This document shows positions 36,198 to 47,690 of a stretch of DNA of 64,000 nucleotides, piece by piece; position 1 is the stretch's first letter; the number at the start of each line of letters is the position of its first letter. Source of the stretch: Gordionus sp. m RMFG-2023. Its lineage: Eukaryota > Nematomorpha > Gordioida > Chordodea > Parachordodidae. The notes beneath the pieces are model-generated. The model was not told where the DNA came from, searched no databases, and was given only the letters and a program-made list of their open reading frames with translations. A program made the translations under genes and the position numbers. The DNA lies in contig NC_088775.1 in NCBI RefSeq assembly GCF_954871325.1, forward strand, positions 28,249,561-28,313,560, written 5' to 3'.

Positions 36198-37149
36198 AAA
36201 TTGGGTGAGGAAATTTTAAGTGTGGATTTTTTTCAAGATATATTTTTTCGAGTTTATTAAATTTAGATATAGAAAGTTTAAAAATTTTTAAAAAATTTCT
36301 TATTTTTTTTAAAGTTGTATTTAAGGGTTCCAATGCAGCCATGACAGCCAAATGTATAATATGGCAAAAGCATTTGCACACATTATCAAAATTATCTTTT
36401 TGTTTTAAAATTTTTAGAAATGCTAAATTATTACTTGCATTGTCTAATGTAATGCAAAAAAAATCAATTTCAAATTTTACTGTTAATACAGAATTAAAAA
36501 TATTAATAGAATTATGTGCTGATTTAAAAGGAATAAAATCTAATAAATGATTATTTAATTTAAAATCATTATCAATATAATGAATTGTTATGCCCATAAA
36601 GGGTATTTTATTTGGAGAGGACCAAATGTCCATTGTTAAGGAAAATTTAGATGTAATGTTAGAAAGTACAGATTTTAAATTGATAAAAGAACTATGATAA
36701 TGTTTCATAATTTCTATTTTTAGTGTTTTTCTAGAAACTAATGTTAGTGAAGGATTACAATATGCTATTAAATTTTTAAAAGTGATATCCTCAACTATTG
36801 AAAAGGCTAAATTATTTTGAATGAAAAAGTTTATAATTAAATTATTTAAATTAGCTTTATTATTTTTATTATTAAGTAAAAATGATTTTATTGTCTTAAT
36901 TTTTTTACTACCAATATTTATTTGCTCACATTTCTTATATAATGTTGGGTGGATGGATTTAAGATGTGTCCATAATCCTGAGGTTCCAAAATTGGGAAGT
37001 GATATTTTTTTTTTACATTTATTACAAATTGCCTTTTTTTTTATCACAAGTAGTATAAAATTCCCAGATTTTTGCTGAATTTCGTCTTTTATTAGATATT
37101 GATAATTCTTTTTGTTCCTTAACGCTATTATTATTAGTACCAACAGCAT
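36184..37149 (-). pseudogene. hAT transposase, N-terminal two-thirds with BED finger
   Basis: The minus-strand frame encodes a BED-type zinc finger (ICNKCKKKISLPNFGTSGLW then THLKSIHP: C-x2-C ... H-x4-H). It then has the hAT core start (FSLTMDIWSSPNKIPFMGIT), CITLDNASNNLAFLKIL (second acidic motif) and CKCFCHIIHLAVMAAL (C-x-x-H). A slip in the A/T run at about 37033-37042 hides the correct BED start: the neighbouring frame there reads AKIWEFYTTCDKKKAI, the expected W-x-F-x-x-x entry to a BED finger. The ORF stops just past the junction with the retroelement fossil, and the C-terminal dimerisation domain is missing. The element's outer end is at about 37553. Confidence 0.8.
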
Positions 37150-37359
37150 CTATATTTATTAACTCTATTTGGTCTTCATTTATTATAATATCCTAAATAA
37201 ATAGATAAAATTGATAGATATCATGTAAAAAATTTACTTCCATAATAAAAATAAACTATAATTATAAATAACAGAAATCAGTATTATTTGGAAGAAATAA
37301 CAGATGTAATCAGTTTTTGCAATGAAAGTAAAAAAAATACCACGATATAATTATCCACG

Positions 37360-37553
37360 ATAAACCCAAATAATTATGTTATTTTTAATATTGGTATTGG
37401 TTAAAATTTTATTTAAACAATATATCAAAACCAAATATATTTAGGTAATTGGTAATGGTAGGTTGTAAAAGCAATACCAATATTTAAATATATATTGGTT
37501 TATATTGGTATTGGTATTGTAAACCAATATTATATTGGTTGGTCCCACCCCTA
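37360..37553 (-). repeat. Terminal and subterminal region of the BED-finger hAT
   Basis: Read outward, the terminus is taggggtgggaccaaccaat, a typical hAT end. It is followed inside by many ataccaatattgg and attggtattggta repeats, probable transposase binding sites. The opposite end of this element was not found in the window. The adjoining 8 bp are tttgtaag. Confidence 0.65.
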
Positions 37554-37759
37554 TTTGTAAGTCCTATATACATGCAATAATTCTAAAATGTGATTATAAC
37601 ATTTTTTTTAAATATGATTTAAATTTATATATCAAATTTTTACTTTAATAATTATTATTTTTTTTACAAAGTTCCTTTCTAAGAAATTATTTTATATAGT
37701 TCATAAACCGATGATATATGTTAGCGTATGTTTTTTTTTACCGGTAATGTATTATTTTA

Positions 37760-38352
37760 TCAACTTTTTAAATCATTTTTTGAGCACGTTTTTTTAAATT
37801 TAAAAATGTGATTTAATCGTAAATATATTCCAGCATGCTTATAATTTATGAATTGTAGAAATTTACCCATGAACTCAATATAATTTATATTAGTTCTATA
37901 TATTTGATGTGGACCTTGCTGCTTTATTATACAATCTGTGTTGGTCATAATATTCAGGAAATGTTTCCCGGTTTTTAAATATAAAAGAACCAACAGATAA
38001 ATTCAGATCGTGGGCCAATGACTTTACATTGGGTTTATCACCAATTGTACTACTCAGACATTTTTTAGTCGGCTCAATTTTTTCTTTATTCCAATTGTTA
38101 CTTTTTTGGCAGACAAATAATAGGAGCAAAATTTGGTGGGTCTAATAAAGATGGTCGGTGAATATTATAATAACTGTTAGTTATGTTAGCCAAACATCTA
38201 GAATTTGATGATATGGAAGAATACCGTTGAAATATATTTGTTAGTGTTGTTGATTGGTTGGTTGTATAAGACCCGGGACTTGGGTCGATAAAATTGGTTA
38301 AATCAGCTCTGAGCAAGAACCCGGAGCAAATCTGAGCACAGACCAGGAACAA
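37760..38352 (-). other. Coding-like stretch of unknown origin
   Basis: Three overlapping minus-strand frames have coding-like composition: LTNFIDPSPGSYTTNQSTTL then NIHRPSLLDPPNFAP; SSTIGDKPNVKSLAHDLNLS then VGSFIFKNRETFPEYYDQHR; and YRTNINYIEFMGKFLQFINY. The order and adjacency suggest one degraded protein with two frame changes, or exons I cannot delimit. I recognise no family. A low-confidence relic. Confidence 0.25.
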
Positions 38353-38399
38353 ACTTTGAGCAAGAACCCTTTTATTTTAAGTTGCTTTTTGTAGACCTC

Positions 38400-38870
38400 A
38401 GGAAAGTATATATATTTAATATAGGTATCAATCGATAGCTAATCAAAAGGTTTATTAAATAGAGGTCAAGCGTGCTCTCTCACCCATGGGCTAATCAAAG
38501 GCTTTGGGGTCAGAAAAATGTTTATCAACACAAAATATTTATATGAGTATCAAATTAAAGGTATTTTGATTATATCTTGCTTGTAAGCCTAGTGCAGGTC
38601 TAGATCTTGAGGGGTCAGGAATAATTTTGATAAAACTAAATATTGATATGATCCTTTAAAAAAGTAATTTAATTTTATTTTGATTCAAATCACAATTATT
38701 ATTATAGGTGGGCGGGTCTACGTCTAATATTGATATCAGTGTTAAATAAAAGGCATTTTTATTACATCATAATTATTATTGTGGGAGAGTCTAGCTCTTG
38801 AGGGGTCAGGAATCTTATTATCAACACAAAATATTGATATGAGTATCATCTTGTTTATTTTTTGCTATAG
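38400..38870. repeat. Diverged tandem-like repeats
   Basis: Blocks of gaggggtcaggaat, aaatattgatatgagtatca and a partner near 38500 recur at intervals of about 150 bp, roughly three times. The section 38428-38472 (gatagctaatcaaaaggttt) is the inverse of 8526-8564. Confidence 0.45.
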
Positions 38871-38918
38871 AATTGATAAATCTTAAATTTTTTATATATT
38901 GTTCGTATTCCACCAAAG

Positions 38919-39007
38919 CCGGTGTCGCCTGCAATTTTTATCACGTCGGAAAAGCCGCCGATGCGGCGCAACAGGCTCGCGATTTTTTTATGAATACGGC
39001 TCGTCGT
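38919..39007 (+). CDS. Candidate small internal exon, function unknown
   Basis: A GC-rich patch in AT-rich DNA. Read in one frame it gives AGVACNFYHVGKAADAAQQA then RDFFMNTARR. It is bounded by a possible acceptor (caccaaag) and a possible donor (cgt|gtaaaa). Codon use resembles the QSOX exons. There is no neighbouring exon and no recognised domain. The overlapping 86-codon frame starting at 38899 is less plausible. Confidence 0.3.
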
Positions 39008-39499
39008 GTAAAACTTTTAGAATGCTATTTAATTATATTTATTTATTAAATTTGAATATTAAAATTAATAAAATACGCATTGCATTGATAAATATAAATT
39101 TAAAATCTAATCGGGCAAAATTGTGTTTTGATGTGCTGGTTAGATTTTATGCAATTTGATTCTATAAACAATAAAGGAATGACTGATTTTTTAAAGTTTA
39201 AAATTTGAATAAAATGATTATTAAAAAATTAATTTTCTAAATATAAGATAATTGATTACTCGTCAGAATTGACTGATAGGACAACCAGTAGTCGGAGTGC
39301 ATAGATGATGCTTATTATCTATAAAAGCGCATGTTTTTAATCTATTGATTCTGGATAAACATTCTGTTATATCACTTTTGATCATATCATTTCAAGCATC
39401 GAAGTTATATTCCATTTAGTCTTCATCATTTAAATGAAAATTTAAATATACGTGATGCAATACTGGTCAAACCATATTAGAGATCGATTGTACAGAAGA

Positions 39500-40249
39500 G
39501 GAATTCAATTTAAAAAAACAAAATAATACATCTGGTAAAGTTAGGGAAAATGTCAAAAAAAGGTCAGTGAATATCATTTATGCTTAGGGCATGGACTTCA
39601 TAATTTAGTTATAGTTGATGGCATAAAAGGTTGCAGGAATTATTATTCTGATTAAAAAAAATAGAAAAATTATTTTGGCCTTTAGATATCGAGTGAAATA
39701 TGAAATTGAGGTTAAGTATCAAATGCCTCCAATTAATTTATGATGATTCTGATCCATACCATGATGAACAATTTGATATCTCCGTTGACGCTTATGATAT
39801 AAATTGCATTGCGCCAACAGATCCCATTAATACGAAAACTTTCTAATTAAATTGCCCTATCCGTGGCACAGCATATTAATTATGCTAAGTGTTAACAAGA
39901 TTCATAAATAATGTTCAGAACAAAACTGGAAAACAATCTTTTAATAGAAATGGGATATAATTGACGAACTCTACACTAAATCCATTCAAATGGCCAGTGG
40001 CTTTCCTCTCAAAAGAAATCAACACTAAATTTAGGGTTATTATTTCGCAGTAAAATAGAAACAGCTCGTAAACATTCCTGCCAAGCAAGGATTATAACAA
40101 CATTACTGATCTAGAACAAGAATGGCATCCATTACTAGGTCAACATAGTATTCCAAGATGCATAAAATATTTAGAAAAAAGCGCCTGGAACTCCCTTGGC
40201 TAGCTAATTTAGCTAGGAAGGTTCTTTGAATACCTGCAATCAGTACACC
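39500..40249 (+). pseudogene. Degraded hAT transposase relic
   Basis: Fragments on the plus strand: EYHLCLGHGLHNLVIVDGI near 39566 (hAT C-x-x-H core region), a conserved-looking DPYHDEQFDISVDAYDINC near 39750, and at the end LELPWLANLARKVL, a stop, IPAISTP. That last piece is the helix leading into the hAT dimerisation motif (..IPA.STPSERVFS). The motif is cut off exactly where another hAT end (cagtggcgtagctacg) begins at 40250. Multiple stops. Confidence 0.55.
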
Positions 40250-40330
40250 CAGTGGCGTAGCTACGGGGGTGGTTTTCGGGTTTGAACCCCTCCCAGAGCA
40301 AATTTTTTTTTGAGATTATACGTTCAGAAG
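40250..40330 (+). mobile_element. Left end of a ZMYM-like hAT
   Basis: cagtggcgtagctacggggg is the same class of terminus as those at 8963 and 56427. It interrupts the hAT relic that ends at 40249. No matching right end was identified, so the extent is unknown. Confidence 0.5.
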
Positions 40331-42782
40331 ACTTAAAAGTGATTTTATATGAATTATATTTATCTGGTTTTGATGTTTTGGAAGGATATTATATTACTAT
40401 TGAAATTATTCTGGATAGTATTATTATAATGTCATTGAGAATAATCTACTAAATTATAATAACATATTATTGATGCATTTAAAAAATATATTTATTATAT
40501 ATTATCGAAGATATGGTTATGATTTGTAAGATAAACCCGGCCGAAGGCCCTTTAATTTTTAATTTATTATATAAAATTCAATAGAACATTACTAAATATG
40601 ACTTTGATCTGAGTAAAAATTCAATTCCTTAATCTTTTTTCTGAGAATGAGAAAACAAATAAATTTAAATAGTAGTGAGACAGGAAATGATTCAAGAAAT
40701 GAATTAAACTATATATCAATGTGTTAGAACTAAGAGCACTTAAATAAATTATAAAAAAATGTAATATATTGAATTATATAAATTCATTTAAAAAATTTAA
40801 TTATTAGGCGGCTGCAAAATCTACGCGCCCTTGAACGCCATAAAAAAAAGACCGCTGTCACCAATTGAGGCTTCGGTGCAAAGGTCTAATCATCTTACAT
40901 GCTTTTTTTCAATTTTATAGTAATAAAATTCGTTTAATAATATTATATATCATTTTTTGTTAATTTATAATAAATTTAGTTGTCAGACTCAAATAAGATT
41001 CCTTAGATATGTTCCAAATCATAGAAACCATCAATAAATATCTGATGATTTAATTTACGATAATTATAACTGTTTATCAACTTTTTTTATAAATTTTAAA
41101 AGAGGGAGAATAAAATTATATTTTTATTATGATATACTGGCTATCACTACAAGATAAAAATAAAACACATACATTTTGTCTAGGCAAATCCGATACCGCT
41201 GAGTATTTATAAATTCCAAAGTTGGCAAGATTTTAGAAATTTTAAAATTTATATTTTTTTTAAGTGAGATATTGTGTTTTCGTCCAAGATTTCTTGTTTA
41301 TACAAAACGAAATTTTAAAAACGCTAGGAAATGGGTTTCCGTATATAGTTCAAAAAAGGTAATTAAATAATTTAATTCGAGCTAAAATCTTAAAATAAAA
41401 TCTTAAGTTATCATAACTCAAAATTTTTAAGAGAATTGAATAATGATTAAGTGATAATCTTTAGCATCACGAATTTAGATAAGAGATTTTAGCGTCACTG
41501 GTTTATAATATTTTTATTTCTTTTAAGGGGCGATATTGTTTGGAAAAGTATTTACATTTATTAACTAATAAATCTTGAACCGAAACTTAGTTATTTTTAA
41601 GGGTCATTTTAAAAAAAAATTTATCATTTTTCTTTGAGGCGGTAAACATGTTTGTTAAAAATTATAAAACTATTAATAGAATGTATGCCAAGACCGCCAA
41701 GATTTTGTGGGAAGAGTAATTTGGATTTGGAGCATAAAAATATCCCCCATATGGATTAATTCATTTCGTAATCTTAAAGAATTTCTGAAAATAGGAATGC
41801 CCATGATGATCTTAAGCAGGAAAGAATTTTGGGAATACTAGTTTTTATCATATAATAGGCTTGATGTGGAGGCAAAGGTTGAAGGATATTTCACTTTGAC
41901 GTTAGATTATAGAGGTTCTTTTCTAATACTGGTTGTGCCGTCTTTTAATGACCCAAGATTTTGTTATTGGTCATAAACATAAATGGGTCTAGAATGGAAG
42001 AAGAGTATTTTATTCTTGAATAAATTTCACATTTTTATAATTTAATGATAAGTTTAGAGTTTTAAAGCTAAGGGCGATAATGTTGAGGGCTTTTTTTATT
42101 CCGTTTATAAGGGCCTGAGAGTATAGCATATCAAATACCAAACTTTCAGGTTAAGGTCACAATTAATCTTTAATTATTTTATTTAGCTAAACAGAACAAG
42201 GGTGGACTATTAACATATTATAAACAAGATTATAAACATAATACAATTTATCTATCATTTTTATAAATAAATATTTAACATTTGAAAATAAGATATATCT
42301 AATTATTATTTCATGAAAATATATATTATTTCAAATATTAAAATAATTGTTACTTATTGACACTCATTGGCGTTTATTGGCGCTTCTTAGACGAAAAAAC
42401 TTTAAAATATCTTATGCGAATTGTCCTTACGCTAAAGAAAATAAGAATTTATAAAATTATGAAAAAAAGGTAAATTTAATTTTTCATGGATTTAAAATAT
42501 TTTCATTTTTTACATTCAATTTTCATCTTTTTCAAAATAGGTTTTAGAAGAAGTTATAAATATATTAATATGAATCTTCTATTTACCCCATTTTTATTTA
42601 GCCAAAGCCAAAGTAACCAGTAATTTTTATTTTCCGTGGGAGAGAGGGGTGGGAACTGTAAGGGGTCGATATTTTTTTGAAAATTTATAGCATACAAATT
42701 CCTTAAATCAATATTAGTAAGAAAAAGTATTTCTGAACAAGTTTCATATATTTTTCTGAACGGTTTATTTTTTAATCTGAGC
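40331..42782. other. AT-rich DNA without a recognised gene
   Basis: No exon or element end could be supported. Some of it may be the interior of the hAT whose left end is at 40250. Short GC patches (for example ctacgcgcccttgaacgcc near 40820) have no recognised origin. Confidence 0.4.
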
Positions 42783-43967
42783 TAGAGGTCTGCAATAGGC
42801 GGGTTTTTAGCATATAAGCCCGCCTGTCCATTATTTTTTAAAAATTTAACCCGCCGGCCCATAGTTTTTAAAATATATACCCGCCCGCATGGCCATGAGT
42901 CTAAAATTCTATACCCATACGCGCGTCCATTGGATTACATTTTTTATCTGTCCGCCCATTATATAAAAAAATTCTTTAACCCATGCCGCCCATAAAATTT
43001 AAATAAACTTATTCTTTATAATTTTTTTAAAATCTAATTTAAAAAAATGATCAGTTTTAGTGCTGCACCTCTACAAAAAAGTATAATTTAGGAAATTGTT
43101 ACATTAAGCAAAAAAAAAATATTCAATTTAAATTACGGCAATTTGATTTAATAAAATATTTATGTAAAATATATAAATAATAATTTATTGATATTATTTC
43201 TAATTATAATGCAAAAATAATAATGAATCCACATTTTCTGGATTAACGCACGTTCCTTTATGTTCTATAACCTTCCAGTAATGTTAATTACTCGTTCAGA
43301 AGAAGCACTGGTTATCTTGAGAGCTTCGATAAATCTTTTTCTTGTCGTTTTTACCAGAATAGGATATCCGTTTGAGGTATATCCTTTACTTATGTGAGAT
43401 ATTTAAATAAAAATTGAAACCATTAATAAAAAATTTTAAAAAAGTACTTTAAATTAATTGTTTAAAAATGGTAAAATTAAATTAAATTAATAGCCTAAAA
43501 TCTTGCTAAATTATACAAAATCTCGCTACTTTAGGATTTAAATATTTTATTATGTCATTAGGTAAGGTGTTCTCCTCTATAACAGCCACATCTTCCCATC
43601 TGTGTTGACGTGTAATATCTAATTGCATTTATAATTTAATTAATTGAATTCTCTTTGCTTTTGGAGAAACTGGTAAAATAAGCTTTTCATCCAAGTTGAT
43701 GTAATATTCTTCCATGTAGATACATGTTTTCGATATCAACACATCCTCAGATATCAATTGGTATTAAAAATGTTGAAATTTCATGGAGCATATTTTTTAA
43801 TAATTACAGAAATGATTTTAAATAACAAATAAAAGTTGTAAATATTTTAACTCATCCACTGTTTAAATATTTTTCTTAACCCGCCGGTTCTTTAAAAAAA
43901 TTTAACCTACTCGCCCACCTGCTTAGATGGGCGGGCGGACTAAAAACTCGCCCAATGCAGACCTCTA
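42783..43967 (-). mobile_element. Degraded hAT transposon with near-exact 8 bp target duplication
   Basis: The ends are tagaggtctgcaataggcgg and gcccaatgcagacctcta. The flanks are atctgagc (42775-42782) and atctgaac (43968-43975), 7 of 8 matching. Subterminal gcccgcccgcatgg-like GC repeats occur inside both ends. On the minus strand near 43240-43310 it encodes ASSERVINITGRL, a stop, NIKERALIQ, a decayed form of the hAT SxSERVFSxAG...R..L dimerisation motif. Length 1185 bp; the core is largely gone. Confidence 0.8.
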
Positions 43968-44068
43968 ATCTGAACATTTCAGTTTTCTAAGAAATTGAAT
44001 TTATAATCTGAGCAAAGAAATAATTCTGAGCATTCAGCATTTTTTTCTGAGCTGAACATTAAGTATAT

Positions 44069-44499
44069 TAGTGATCTGCATCGGGCCTAATTTTGCGAGC
44101 CCGGCCCGGCCTGAAATTTTTTTGAAAAGTTTTGTCGACCCGGTCCGAACCCCAAATTTTTTTTAAAAAGTTTTGCCGGCGCGGCCCGAACCTGAAATTT
44201 TTTTAAAAAAATTTACCAACCCAACCCGGCCCGAATTTATTTAAATATAGAAATTAATTTATATAATTACTCAAAATAAAAGACATATGTTATATGTCGT
44301 TTAGTTTCAATAAATAAAATCAAATATTTTTATTTTACATAAAAAATTCAATATAAAATAGATATATTTTAAAAAAATTCCAAAGTCCGACCCGACCCGG
44401 CTCGAACTTTTATTTAAATATTAGACCCGAGCCGGCCCGAACTCTATTATTTTAAATAGAATTAGGCGTTCGGGATAGGCCTAACTTTGCAGATCTCTA
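44069..44499. mobile_element. GC-rich hAT-type MITE with exact 8 bp target duplication
   Basis: The ends are tagtgatctgcatcgggcc and actttgcagatctcta. aagtatat lies on both sides (44061-44068 and 44500-44507). It contains paired GC blocks (gcccggcccggcctgaa) and an AT-rich centre with ataaaagacatatgttatat, shared with 59999-60467. No ORF. Confidence 0.85.
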
Positions 44500-44829
44500 A
44501 AGTATATACTCTGAGCGTTTAAGGATTTTTTTAAGAATTTCATTTTTAATTCTGAACAAATAGGAGGCATATTAATTTTTAGCACTATCTAACTAGGTGT
44601 GAAACAAGGGAGATTCTTAATTTTTAAAATTTTTTTTTTATCCTAATTTCTAAAATATTTTTTCATCGGGGTTCATAAATTATAATTGTGTTTTATGTAT
44701 ACGTTAATCTTAATCATTCGCGATAATACAAAAGCTTAATTTAAGTAATGTTCATCTGAAGGAAATTTTTTAATTAGCAGAAAATTAAGTCAAACATGTA
44801 AAACTGAGGTTAGTATAAGTAAGATTAAA

Positions 44830-45230
44830 GGTTGGAGATATAAAATAGTGTTAGTGGTTAAAGGATTGAAAAATATAGATTAGATAAGGTATTTCATTTT
44901 TGATCTGATTCTAGGCAGACTAATAGAAATTTTAATTAGGTAACAGTACTTTCCTTGAGTTGAACCTAAATTTCTAAAAATACTCGTTAAATGAATATTC
45001 CTCTCATTTGCAATTTTGAAATTTTATATAATAATCTACTAAATTAATTATTAGCCTAAAAAATATATTTATAATTAATATAGATGAAATAAATATATAT
45101 AATAAATTTTTAATATAAGTTGAATCAATTAATTTTTTCCAAAAATTACAATGCAAACAAAACAATTAAATAAAATATATTGATAGTGTATCATCCGAAG
45201 AGCAAAGTTAACTAGATATCGTTGCAAAGT
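44830..45230 (+). repeat. Dispersed repeat, copy 1 (pair with 62490-62890)
   Basis: It shares ctcatttgcaattttg, ctaaattaattatta, a ttttaat.aggtaa section and ttgatagtgtatcatc, in the same order, with 62490-62890. The copies have diverged. No coding is seen. Confidence 0.55.
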
Positions 45231-45341
45231 CATCTTTTATGTCAAATTTTTTATTCTACATAACTCAGTGCGTTGGGAGAAGATTTTAATTATTAAAACT
45301 TGCATTTAAATATTTATTAAATAAAAAAAATTTTATACCAA

Positions 45342-45760
45342 CTACAAGCCCCATATTCTATAAATCAATTGAAACAATGACCAATATGATATGGGGGAGA
45401 AGATGGCCCTTGATTGGTATTTGAATTCAACAATCACAAATATCACTTTATTCTTATCATACGCCTGAATTGTGGCATCATCACCTGGCCATATAATTGT
45501 GAAAATTGCTAGAAACCAATCGTATTGGATAGACACTGCTTACACTGCATTAACTAAGTTAGACTCCCGCCCATCCCTGGAATGCCTTTTATAACCCATT
45601 TACCAAAAGAGACCTGAAACTCAGCTAGTTCCCCTTTAACGATCGAACCGCTCTGGCCTTTTGGTCAATAACCTTAGGCCTGATAGAATAACTAAGATAT
45701 CCTGGCAAGATGGAAAGTTATTGGTTTGAGACTTCACCCTTTAGTCTCCAAGAATATATA
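45342..45760 (-). repeat. Possible tRNA-derived SINE
   Basis: On the minus strand the sequence contains ggttcgatcg (plus strand 45640-45650), which fits a Pol III B box. It is followed by a unique body (tttggtaaatgggttataaa and ggcattccagggatgggcgg) of the kind found in SINE bodies. No convincing A box or poly-A tail was found, so this is tentative. It could equally be a decayed exon. Confidence 0.3.
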
Positions 45761-46193
45761 TACATTCCTATTGTATGGAAAACATAGGTTTAAAGTTTAA
45801 AGCACAAGCATGGGGTTTTAAAAAAAGTTTAAGTAGAATATCATTAATATAAAAAATCCTCAGTGAAAAACATGTCATTCAAGTCATCAAATTTCTTTGA
45901 TTGTGAACTAAATTCCGGAATTATGGTCGTACCATTCTTTTAAACAATGAAATATAAAATTAATAATTATATAAGTTATTGATGTTATATTCATTTTTTG
46001 TCACATTTATATATTTCCATTTACTGCTAATTTATTATAATATAATTACCATATATTTTATTCGGATATTATTTAAAATTATGTAATAATGTGGCCTTTC
46101 AATATATCAATACAATATAAAAATTAATATTTATAAAACAACGATAAAATAAAATTTAAAATACAAATGAAACTAAATCAAGAGGGAAATGAG
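45761..46193. other. AT-rich DNA without a recognised feature
   Basis: Nothing supportable was found between the possible SINE and the piggyBac end. Confidence 0.4.
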
Positions 46194-46759
46194 TTAACCG
46201 TTCAATACTCTGGTGGGGTATATGAAACCCCAGGCATGCTAGAAATGATATTACATTAAAACGGTTAAATATTATGATCTGGATTTATAAGTAGCTTCAT
46301 AAAATATATCTTAGAATCTATACTCCAAATTTCATATATTTTGGTTGAGTAGTTTTTAAGATATAAGCATTTTGTTACTGATTGGGGTTTGTGAGACCCC
46401 ACCAGAGTAAATTTGTAATTTTTTAAGAAATATTTTTTTAAAATTTTAAATATATACTACTATATTATAAAATTTATTAAAACAAAATTTAAATATCTTT
46501 TATTTTGATTGAGATATATGAAAAAGAAAACGTAAACATTTTTTTTGGTGGAGTTTATTTATTCTTATTTTTTACCATCTGGCCCATTTCTCAAATTATT
46601 TTTATCATATACTATGATTTTTGCAGATTCTGATTGTAAATAAAAAATTATTTAAGATGTAATATCATTTTATTTGAGGTGATTATGACTGTGTAATCGA
46701 TAATGAGAAAGATTTTTTTTATAATTAGATGAAGAAGATATCCTAGTTGAAACAGATAA

Positions 46760-47690
46760 TAAACTTAAATATTATTTAGGTAAATATGGAATTATTTATT
46801 ATATCTATTTCTCTGTAAAATTAGCTAAAAATATGGTGACTCAATTATGGAAATCTGATGGGTTTGGAATTGAGATATTTAGAGCAAATGACACTCAAAA
46901 GATTCCGATTTCTAATTCATACAATAAGATTTGATGACATTTAACAAGAGAAGAGAGAAAAATGGTAGACAAAGCAACTCACATTAAAAATATTTTTCAA
47001 GAATTTGTTGATAACTGCTACAAATCTTATACAATATCAGAATATGTAACCTCAGCATTTCATGGTAAATTCCCATTCAGGCAATACATGCCAAATAAAC
47101 AGCGTCTACATGAGCGGGAGGGGTAGGAACAGTACATTCTGTTTTTTGAGATGGGGGGGGGGCTGCTTTAATGGGGTAGGAGAGATTTTTTGGGGGGTTA
47201 TCTATTAAATTTTGAGATGAAATAGGATAAAATTATTGCTGTAATAGTAATACAATTCATCGACCAAATTTATATATTGCAAACAATCATACACATTGTT
47301 TTCCAAATAAAACTTTCTGCGATCCGTTTAAATGTAATTTAAAAGGTTTAGATATTTCAGCAAGCTCATAATGCCATAATAATTAATTCATTGTAAATAA
47401 TGGAAGTTTTAAAAGAATTTATTATCTAAAAAATAAATTATTTATATTCACAAAATATCGATAGTTGGTAGTAGAGATTGATTAATTTAGTTATCCTTTA
47501 TAAATTCTCTGAAGAGTATCAATAAATTAAAAAGGTAAAAATAACAATAGGGAAACACCACCGGTGGGGGTAATTTTTTAAGGGGGTAGGCAAGGGTTTT
47601 TGAATGGGGTTTGCATCCAGTGAAAATCCTGTCATGTAGACGCTGCAAATAAACCATCAAAATATGGTATAAAACTATACTCCTTATAAA
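46760..47690 (+). pseudogene. piggyBac transposase relic, interrupted
   Basis: Readable segments: NMVTQLWKSDGFGIEIFRAN (about 46831), IRFDDI near 46930, and an open stretch from about 46950 to 47099 reading DKATHIKNIFQEFVDNCYKS then YVTSAFHGKFPFRQYMPNK. This is the order and motif set of piggyBac (DDE_Tnp_1_7) transposases, where FRGRCxFRQYIPNKPxKYGIK is diagnostic. The coding sequence resumes after the small insertion as NKPSKYGIKLYSL (47646 onward). Frame changes and stops occur upstream, and the C-terminal domain is absent or too decayed to see. Confidence 0.8.
47100..47645. mobile_element. 546 bp hAT-type MITE with exact 8 bp target duplication
   Basis: The ends are cagcgtctacatgagcggg and cctgtcatgtagacgctg. 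caaataaa lies on both sides (47092-47099 and 47646-47653), exactly splitting the conserved FRQYMPNK-SKYGIK region of the piggyBac relic. G-rich tracts lie inside both ends. No ORF. Confidence 0.85.

Larger units (their letters stand above)
32974..36205 (-). mobile_element. Broken DIRS-like retroelement fossil
   Basis: A GC-richer island on the minus strand holds, in reading order, a reverse transcriptase part (36197-35685; YLDDIL catalytic box, VLPMGASFSPY), an RNase H part (35736-34771; VYTDASDS and NPADEPSRTW), a gag-like coiled-coil and Arg-rich ORF (34628-33852) and an acidic Ser/Asn-rich ORF (33831-32974). The RT and RNase H style, and the lack of a visible aspartic protease, point to the DIRS group of tyrosine-recombinase retrotransposons. 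No recombinase or terminal repeats were found. The element is broken: an end is missing and there are at least one or two internal breaks. Long open stretches suggest a moderate age. One edge abuts the hAT ORF at about 36205. Confidence 0.65.

Noticed and set aside
45640-45650. A functional tRNA gene
   Set aside because: ggttcgatcg resembles a B box, but no acceptor stem, anticodon arm or A box could be folded around it. Kept only as a possible SINE.
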